Shown: positions 22,570 through 28,981 of the stretch, piece after piece
Position numbering within the stretch: position 1 is the first letter of the stretch
How the letters are laid out: every line of letters starts with the position of its first letter
Source of the DNA: Chara braunii
Lineage: Eukaryota; Streptophyta; Charophyceae; Charales; Characeae
Direction of reading: 5' to 3'
Assembly (NCBI GenBank): GCA_003427395.1
Contig: BFEA01000017.1
Span: 932,291-961,271 of the forward strand
Length of the DNA: 28,981 nt
The notes under the pieces: generated by a model
Databases searched by the model: none
What the model was told of the DNA's origin: nothing
What the model saw: only the letters and a program-made list of their open reading frames with translations
Position numbers and translations under genes: made by a program

Positions 22570-23601
22570 GCGACGCTGAACTGCAGCATACTCATGGAAC
22601 ACGCGCTCAAACGAAAAAGAGGAAACAAACCGTCAATAGCAATGCAACTGATGGTGCTGTGAATGTTACATCTAGACAACAAGGGGCCTTGTCAAGGCGA
22701 TCAAGGAAGAGCAAAAAACAAGATACATCGGATAATGAAAATGAACATACTGGTGGCCATGATATTGTGCGCGATGGAGTTGAAGGTGCCCATCAACAAG
22801 CGAGCACCCTCGACGATGCTGAAAAAATGCATGTTGACTTTTATGACGATGGTTATGATCGGCGTGACAAATCTGTGCCTAATTTTTCATTGGGTTTGGC
22901 CGGTAAGTCTCTACTCGATGATGACGAAGATGATAGCGATACGAGTGATTCTCAAGCGATTGATTCTACAGCCAAGCGTAATCGTGTTCCTCAGGAAAAT
23001 AATCTCGTGAGTTCAATTCCAATTGGTGAGCCGACCCTCCGAAATCATCAGATGGAGGAAAAAAATGCTCACTGTCAAACTCCATTCGGAGTTCGTGACA
23101 AGTTGGAACAACTCCATTCTGAGGTGTTGGGAGATGAATTTGTCACTCATGGAGTTGTTGGAGATGTGCGTGCTCGTGATTCATGTTCGCAATCCCAACG
23201 CTCTGCACAAAGAAAGAAATCATCCACCGTTCCGGCAACTACAGTTCATGGATATGCGAGTTCAACAATTAACACAGATGATAATATATGTTCAGCTGAA
23301 ATGCTCGAGCGTGCGTTCGCTACGAATAGGGAGGAACGACAACCGGTTGTTAGTGAAATGACAACTCAGGTTTTGAGAGCGCTGGATGACATCTGTACCG
23401 ATGAACTTGCACCTCCTCTGTTTCGTGGACCACTCCCTAGACGTGCACGGGTTCACGATTCGTGTTCGCAATCTCAACACAGCCAACGCGAAAGAGATGT
23501 TTGCACCACATTACAACCACAAAATCCTTCAACTGTTATTGTGGTGCCTCATGATAAGGGTGCACCCACAATCGACACTCCGAATCCGCGCACTTACCTT
23601 G
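22570..23601 (+). CDS. Exon of an acidic, NLS-bearing unknown protein, 3' truncated by a transposon
   Basis: The frame read after the acceptor begins DAELQHTHGTRAQTKKRKQ and stays open to 23601. It then runs into the transposon terminus, which supplies the stop codon TAA at 23616-23618. No ATG lies near the start, so an upstream exon is expected. It has basic nuclear-signal-like clusters (KKRK, RRSRKSKK), a strongly acidic patch (DDDEDDSDTSDS, about 22915-22955), and a repeated RxxDSCSQSQxS motif near 23172 and 23450. The short string PNFSLGL resembles strings I recall from plant transposon-borne Ulp1-type proteins, but no protease motif is present. Function is unknown. It could be a Helitron passenger or a fragment of a captured host gene. 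Confidence 0.5.
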
Positions 23602-23609
23602 AACATGTT

Positions 23610-24660
23610 ATTCGTTAAAATAAGACATTATATTTTAAATTGGTACTCGCACGCTATTAATTTCATGTTAAAATCATTATATTTTGGACCTGAATGGAAC
23701 TTAGGAACCCGAAGAATGCAATTGAGAGGCCATAAATTGAATCTAAACTGGAGATTCAAGGCAATCACTTACTGATCATGATGGATTAAGTGTGAATTCC
23801 ATTGCACTTCCATCAATTTTGTAACTTAAAAGTCGTTACGGTTACAACATGAATTGTTGAACTCTCGATTTCTTTACACCTTGCTCAATTTTGAGTCAGC
23901 ATTGAGTCGAACCTCTTTTAGATGACATTGTGACTTCCCTTAATTTATTGAAACTCAATCGAAGTAGGACATTTACGGCAAGCACACGGATGGCTTAAGT
24001 ACTAATAGTTTAGTATGGATTCCGTCGCACTTCGATAATTTTTGCTTTAACTCTATTAAATGTATACTAATCATGACAAAGTTTAACGAATCACACGACA
24101 AACGAGATTACAGTTTAAGTACAGTGACTATGAATTTCATCGCACTTCGATAATTTATGTACTACATACTTATTAAAAGAGGTGACACTCAGTCTGTTCG
24201 GTGTGATTTAAGGATGGATTCCAACACTGTGACACTTCAATAATTTTGGACTCTATGACACTTCGACAATTTATGTGACTTTAAAGACGAAGCTGATATG
24301 TCATTGTCATACATTGAAATGCACTTGAATCAGATGTACTACACATGACATTGTGTGAAGGCGAAACTAGATGGTTTATGTATGGATTCCGGCGCACTTT
24401 GACAAAAAATCATAAACCGATATGACATTGTCATATGAAACTGAAATTCACGTGAGTACCATGGATTCTGTCTCACTTCAAGAAATGTCGTACCCATGAA
24501 AAATTAAAAGTAAAAAATTGGACTTGTAAATAAAGTTCAAAATTGTACCGACACGTGCAAGAAATCGCAAATGCAAGATTGAAGTACGTCTACATTAAAC
24601 GCTACAAGCCAACTGTACATTTAACTACGTCAAAATGAAACGGTACGAGCCGCAACAATG
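23610..24660 (-). repeat. Subterminal repeat region of the larger element copy
   Basis: The reverse complement of the ATCGAAGTGCGAYGGAATCC motif occurs near 23794, 24017, 24132, 24216, 24384 and 24463. It comes with ATGACATTGTCATA-like words and TTAAACCATC-like runs. This matches the region 6150-7685 in inverted orientation. No coding frame is seen. Confidence 0.75.
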
Positions 24661-24701
24661 TAAACTTTCAAAAACGTTATCATTTACAAAATTTGAAGTT
24701 C

Positions 24702-25550
24702 CTACCGATGTCCCCGCTTCCCTCTAGAACCAAACCCATATAAGGCATTCATAGACGACCCGAAAACAAGGGTTTGTGGCTGTCCCTTCGTCGGCACCCT
24801 CGAGAACATCGAAATGTACTTCATCCTTACAAACCTACAGGCACCTGCCAAGGACTTACTGATGGCGTCACGCACATAACATGTCACTTGCTCTACCTCA
24901 TGCCAATTATGAATCTCATCAATTCGACTGGCAATCTCCAAATCGGATTGTCCGTTCTCGCACAGAAGGCGCAAACTCTCCATGTTGCAACCATAGATTC
25001 TAAGGTTGTTGCAAGAAACTAGCACTATAGCGTCTACCAAAGTCCACTTTCAGTTTGAACATGCCACACACAACACTCTGTAGAAGTCAGAACCGGCCAC
25101 AGATATCCGTATGCAACAATATGACACATCTTTTGGCTGTAACCCGGCACCACGCAGCGGATATACTTCCAAAAACAGATTGTAGGATGCACAGTCCAAC
25201 AACTCTTGTTTCAAGTCCGCACACCACACCCGAGGTGACCTCGTTACGTTGTCCAGGCGAAGGTAAAACCGGTTGTTCTCTTCCTGCCTAAGCGCGGCGC
25301 GCGGGGACGGAAGTTGTCTGACACCAATGGCATAATGAGGTACTTTGATCAGACTTTCCCACTCCATCGCAGAAGCAAATTTGTAGTCCTTATACCATGG
25401 ACATTTCCTTGTCAAGATGACTCTATCTCATTCTGCCTCGGACCACGCATCGATAGGCTTGTCAAAGAAGGGGACGACGGTCATCCACGGGTCGTTTTCG
25501 GTATCCCCTCCCGAACCACGGAATCCGCATGCACAAGGGTGACTGGACAT
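24702..25550 (-). pseudogene. Accessory ORF of the DUF7869-type element, two in-frame stops
   Basis: An ATG at 25550 opens MSSHPCACGFRGSGG and the same frame runs 283 codons to a TAG at 24702-24704. It is broken by TGA at 25428-25430 and TGA at 25050-25052. The first part has a CxCG pair and a DPWMTVVPFFDKP segment. The middle holds a KCPWYKDYKF segment. The C-terminal third holds the EVEQ, VRDAI and FVRMKYI blocks and ends shortly after MNALYGFGS. No known domain is recognised. The C-terminal third is also kept in the deleted copy (5711-6132), where the 25050 stop position is Gln, so the ORF was once continuous and belongs to the element. It lies about 330 bases behind the transposase gene on the same strand. 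It could be a separate protein or a C-terminal exon of the transposase. Confidence 0.6.
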
Positions 25551-25880
25551 GCATAATCATGCCGATGGTCCATGACTCCTGTCGCACTCCCTACACAAGA
25601 CATGAAATGCAAACACAAATGAAAATGAAATGTGAAAATAGTAGAAAAATCGCCTTCATGATAAACTTAACTTCGGAAATTGCCGAACCATCACCAACCA
25701 TCTTAAAAAATTTAACCGTGGACCGTCGACAAAATTCGCCACGCAGAATCATCGCAAAAATAATATACTCCCTTCTGAATTATCATTCGTCCAAACAGTT
25801 ATTTTCGAAAATCTCACTCCCTCACTTTATCTGGCGGACGTGCACTCGTCGCCCTTGTCCCCTCCATCTGCACTCCCTTC
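25551..25880. other. AT-rich spacer between the element's two genes
   Basis: No coding frame is convincing. The spacer is likely the transposase 3' untranslated region plus the leader of the accessory ORF. Confidence 0.45.
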
Positions 25881-26417
25881 CTAAGGACTCAGATCTAGAA
25901 GTGCAGCTTCAGCATTCAGTCGAACACTGAAAGGAATGACAAGTTCAGTCGTGGATGGTCTTGTACCTCGGACCGGTCTCTTCGAACCAAAAGCGATCAA
26001 GTCAGCATCCTGCCATTGTGTCTGCTCAATCATTTCCCACCGTTTTTCCCATGCGTTCTCATACAGTTGTTCGAGCGACTTAGCTCTCCCAGTCGGCACC
26101 CAATATTCCACTAACACGTAATTATAATTTTGCGAATTATAATCAACAACCACCCGAGAAAGAGCTTTGCCCACCCAGATTGGCACACCGCTGGACAGAT
26201 CATCGTTGGAGGGGCGCAGGATAAGAAAAGTGTCCACGTCAACATGCACGAGGGGGTCGAAACTAGTCTTCGGACGATTTTTTCTTCGTCCAACAAACAG
26301 GGGTTCCCTGTCGTCGATGTTGACACTGCGAGGAGAAGGTTGTTGATCGTTTTTGAGCTGCCGTGGTCGTGGCCAGAAACTTTCTTTAGGTTGTGAGGAC
26401 AACCCGTTGGCGATGAT

Positions 26418-26477
26418 CTAATCTCCATATTTGATAACCTCCTTCCAGTATCACAAAGTTTTTTCTCTCCTACTCAC
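26418..26477 (-). other. Probable 60-nt intron in the transposase gene
   Basis: On the minus strand GAG|GTGAGTAG is a textbook donor at 26477, and GATTAG ends at 26418. Removing 60 bases joins ...YNDHE to IIANGLSSQPK in one frame and skips in-frame stops. The pyrimidine tract is poor, so the acceptor is less certain than the donor. Confidence 0.5.
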
Positions 26478-28650
26478 CTCATGGTCATTGTAAGTGCACC
26501 ACGTCGACCGCCTATTCTGCAACAACTCGCAGAATCGAACAACACCATTTTTGTCATTCAAATAGTCATTTCGAGGAAGGGGTTGCACATGAGGCGGGTC
26601 AAACGGCCACGAAGGACCTGCATAGCTCTCGTCGGGGTTTTGATTGAACCAATAAATCGGACCTTCCTCGGGCAACCATTCGTCGTCATCGCAAAACTCC
26701 TTGTACAACATGCCCGGATTATCTCCAACCATCAAAAATTTAAGCAAGTGCGGTTTCGAAATACCGGCAATGTCTGACGCAACGCACATGTCTACTATAC
26801 TGATCCAATCTTCCATCGTATCGAGGAAAATACATTTGGGAGACTTTTTGTGTGATTGCTCTATGAGCTCGAAGAACTTGTCCATAGTATAAGTGTTTAT
26901 GTCTTTCAATTTCTTCGAGAAAACGTTGAAAGTAGCGTCAACGTCTGTATGGGTGTGTCCCACCAGCATGAAACTTATTTCTACCTCTTCGAAAACTTTG
27001 AACTTAACCAACAGTGCAGCCATCGCACATATGTACTTGTTCTTGTTTTTCTGCCAACATTTATCCGCTTGAATGCGCAAACATCGTGGCAGCGGCGTCT
27101 CGCTCCCTTGAATTTCGACAAGGATTCTCATAATACAAATAGCGACCGTGTTCGAATCGTGTTTGAAATACGGAAACCACGTGTATACATATACCGTGTG
27201 CAATGACGCCTGTCAGATTCGTCTTCATCATCATCTCGTGCCTGAGTGCTTTCGAGTAGTTTGCCTGACCAATATGGGGGATAGTTGTTTTTTTCTGATC
27301 CATGCCGTCAATGATGAGACTCAAACACTCGCTCGGACGGACCATCGAATCAGTTTTCGCTCGACTATAGTCCAATCTGTGTTCAACTTGCCTCCTTTGG
27401 TGAACTTTCATATCCTCTCGAGCTTGTTCTCGATTTCGAGGAAGAGCAACATACTGTATACGTTCCTTCAGCTCATGACATACGGCGCACTTCGTGAACG
27501 TGTTAGAGTGCGCGAGGGAAACGTGGAAAAAGTGTTTCTGCCACAATTTATAAAAGTTGGACTCAGACACGACAGTGAGGCCAGCGGCCAGAAAGTCTGA
27601 TTTGATGGACGCATAAATTGATCGCTTCGTGAAAGCAACCGGGAGTTGAAGCTTCGGTCTGGAAACCCCACCTTCGTTAGCCACCTCATTCGGCATGCTA
27701 TCCGCATGACACTCGATGAACGTTCTCATGCAAGCAAGCATGGCGACCGTTTTACTGGTTGGCCGATATTTCCCCGTTCGGCTATGCTCGGAACGCACGT
27801 AACCATTGTCGAAACGCTTTTTGTAGCTGTAAAATGTATTACGCGAGACACCGAGTACATTGCAGTACGCCTTGACGCACAGCGAACGTTCCAACTCCAC
27901 AGGGCGGACACATCTCTGTCCACCCTCATTCACTGTGAAATCCTTAATAATTTTCATCCACCACTCAACTCGCTCTACCGGACTCTTACTGTACAGTCCT
28001 TGTCTGACCTTTCGCACTTCCTCAGGCGACACGTCGTAACAACATCTAGCCTTGCAACATGCCATGCCGCGCACCATGAGCAGTTTTTTTTCGGACAGCA
28101 TGTTTCTCGCTCTTTTGTACTGTGCTTTCCTCCTAGCGTTCCTATTAGCCATGCTATACCTTCGTCTTTCGTCTGGCAGAGGTGCGGGCAAAATCTGCAG
28201 TATCGCCCTTCTATTTGCATCACCCCTGCCAGACGCTTCCGACCCAGACTGACTCTCAATTGGAATCGCATTAGCACTTCGCACTTGCGTTGGATTCGCT
28301 CGTGCTGTGGAAAGTTCCTCCGAAGAGTAGTCGGTGGCAACCAACTTCGTACTATTGGAGCTAGCGTGAAGCAAAGGTCCACTGGAAGAGGACTGTGGTC
28401 CAGACGAGTAATTAGTGGCCACCAACGGCTCACTCTTGTCATCAGACGATGCGTAAGAAACACCCATCGGCACGCAACTGTTGTGCGCCGAAGCTGTGGG
28501 GTTCACCTCTCGAGGAATGTGGAACTCGATCCGGGAGGTAGACGGTTCTTCGCCCGCGAACGTTGTTGCCAATTCTGTAGGCAGTTGGATGCAACCTTCA
28601 AAGCTCTCACGAAAAGCGAGACTCAGTTTTCTGGGGAAAGTTGCAGCGGA

Positions 28651-28710
28651 CTGTTGGAACGGCGAACTGTCCGAAGAGGACTGTTGGAACGGCGAAAGTC
28701 GGAGAGGTCG
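28651..28710. repeat. 30-bp tandem duplication in the transposase 5' region
   Basis: GACTGTTGGAACGGCGAA starts two units 30 bp apart, which encode a doubled SPFQQS on the minus strand. The deleted copy at 5547-5703 has only one unit, so the duplication is specific to this copy and itself keeps the frame. Confidence 0.7.
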
Positions 28711-28783
28711 TCGGGGCCAATTCCAGGTGTTGTAGCTGGTAACGCAAGTCGATGGCTTGTTCAGTTTCCATAGCCCGGTTCAT

Positions 28784-28913
28784 GTGGCCGTTCGTCCAAC
28801 CGTCTTTGGCGCCGTCATGTAACCGTCGGTGCAGCGGATGCAATTCCCGTCAGCGTAATCGATTAAGCTCTCTTGTGCGGATTGAACGGGTCATTCCAAT
28901 TCGTGCCCACACC
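28784..28913 (-). pseudogene. Probable upstream part of the transposase exon
   Basis: A good minus-strand acceptor (TTGCTCCGTTGTTTTGCAG) ends at 28914. Downstream, plausible peptide runs appear in successive frames: GVGTNWNDPFNPHKRA first, then YADGNCIRC, then DGWTNGHMNRAMETE. This suggests one original frame broken by small indels. Assignment is tentative. Confidence 0.4.
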
Positions 28914-28968
28914 CTGCAAAACAACGGAGCAAACTGTAAGCACGATTACAATAGAAGTAAGGGCTAAC

Positions 28969-28981
28969 CCCCCCCCCCCCC
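28969..28981. repeat. C homopolymer at window end
   Basis: A run of 13 C closes the window. It may mark a repeat or a contig edge. Confidence 0.8.

Larger units (their letters stand above)
25881..28783 (-). pseudogene. DUF7869-type DDE-like transposase, frameshifted
   Basis: The N-terminal candidate start is ATG 28783 (MNRAMETEQAIDL). A Ser-rich leader follows, then a helix-turn-helix-like segment (LGVSRNTFYSYKKRF), a Cys pair (KCAVCHELKERI), and the catalytic-type core: LIIDGMDQKK (~27318), RIQADKCWQKNKNKY (~27076) and VGHTHTDVDATF (~26963). The C-terminal module contains FLILRPSNDD and YWVPTGR (25881-26402). This order matches the RNase-H-fold family I know as DUF7869. Two frameshifts break it: one near 28690 (about two bases missing relative to the deleted copy) and one near 27200, between VIAHG and YVYTWFPYF. 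The family's usual LQxDN reads QADK here, another possible lesion. A probable 60-nt intron lies at 26418-26477. Upstream, a CAG acceptor ends at 28914, so a further 5' exon is likely. Confidence 0.75.
23602..28981 (-). mobile_element. DUF7869-type DNA transposon, larger copy (right end outside the window)
   Basis: On the minus strand the element reads transposase gene, accessory ORF, subterminal repeats, and terminus AACATGTT at 23609-23602. That terminus and about 80 inner bases, including GTACCAATTTAAAATATAAT (23646-23627), match the deleted copy's end at about 7600-7685. It is inserted into the ORF at 22570-23601. The other end is not in the window, which closes in a C run. The target duplication therefore cannot be read. 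Confidence 0.8.

Noticed and set aside
23610-24660. CRISPR-like array
   Set aside because: Motif copies are diverged, unevenly spaced by about 80-220 bp, mirrored in a second transposon copy, and the setting is eukaryotic.
27061-27203. An intron instead of a frameshift in the transposase
   Set aside because: The frames switch within a few codons inside a conserved block (VIAHG to YVYTWFPYF), leaving no room for an intron.

Overview
The window is eukaryotic, repeat-dominated nuclear DNA. It has no bacterial gene organisation. Instead it shows long microsatellites and minisatellites, N gaps (143 bases at 11724-11866, plus single Ns), candidate spliceosomal signals (GT...AG, polypyrimidine-CAG), a decayed Helitron, and two copies of a DNA transposon whose transposase resembles the RNase-H-fold family called DUF7869 in domain databases. 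Helitrons of this domain layout and DUF7869-type transposases are common in land plants and streptophyte algae. A streptophyte genome is therefore my best guess, at low confidence; no single-copy host gene was recognised.

Layout. 1-120 is CT-rich simple repeat. 747-2090 holds degenerate ~250-265 bp repeats, and 2085-5450 holds a degenerate ~600 bp tandem array. About 5540-7685 is an internally deleted copy of the DUF7869-type element on the + strand: short gene remnants followed by a long subterminal repeat region. 7686-9440 is an (AATC)n/(GATT)n composite array with a ~0.8 kb higher-order duplication. 9440-10490 is CT/GA-rich with one candidate minus-strand ORF. 10580-11560 is a GCAGGTGCAGGCC-type minisatellite. 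11580-12900 is a CCAACCACCCAA-type minisatellite carrying the gap. 13103-14527 is a coiled-coil protein gene with a decayed zinc knuckle and one in-frame stop. 14528-16557 is AT-rich with homopolymer tracts. 16574-22417 is a Helitron Rep/helicase gene read in one continuous frame with five in-frame stops and damaged catalytic motifs. 22570-23601 is a downstream exon-like acidic ORF, cut off by the next element. 23602 to the window end is a larger copy of the DUF7869-type element on the minus strand, with a broken transposase gene, a second accessory ORF and the same subterminal repeats.

How it fits together. The two DUF7869-type copies lie in opposite orientation and share an identical terminus ending in AACATGTT. 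They carry different inactivating lesions, so each shows what the other has lost. The right-hand copy is inserted into the ORF behind the Helitron and supplies that ORF's stop codon. Recognised in-frame stops across the window are TAG or TGA, never TAA. I read this as C-to-T decay at CG and CHG sites in silenced transposons. Nothing here looks like an intact functional operon, a defence system or an RNA gene. The most novel items are the two-gene DUF7869-type element and its conserved accessory ORF.
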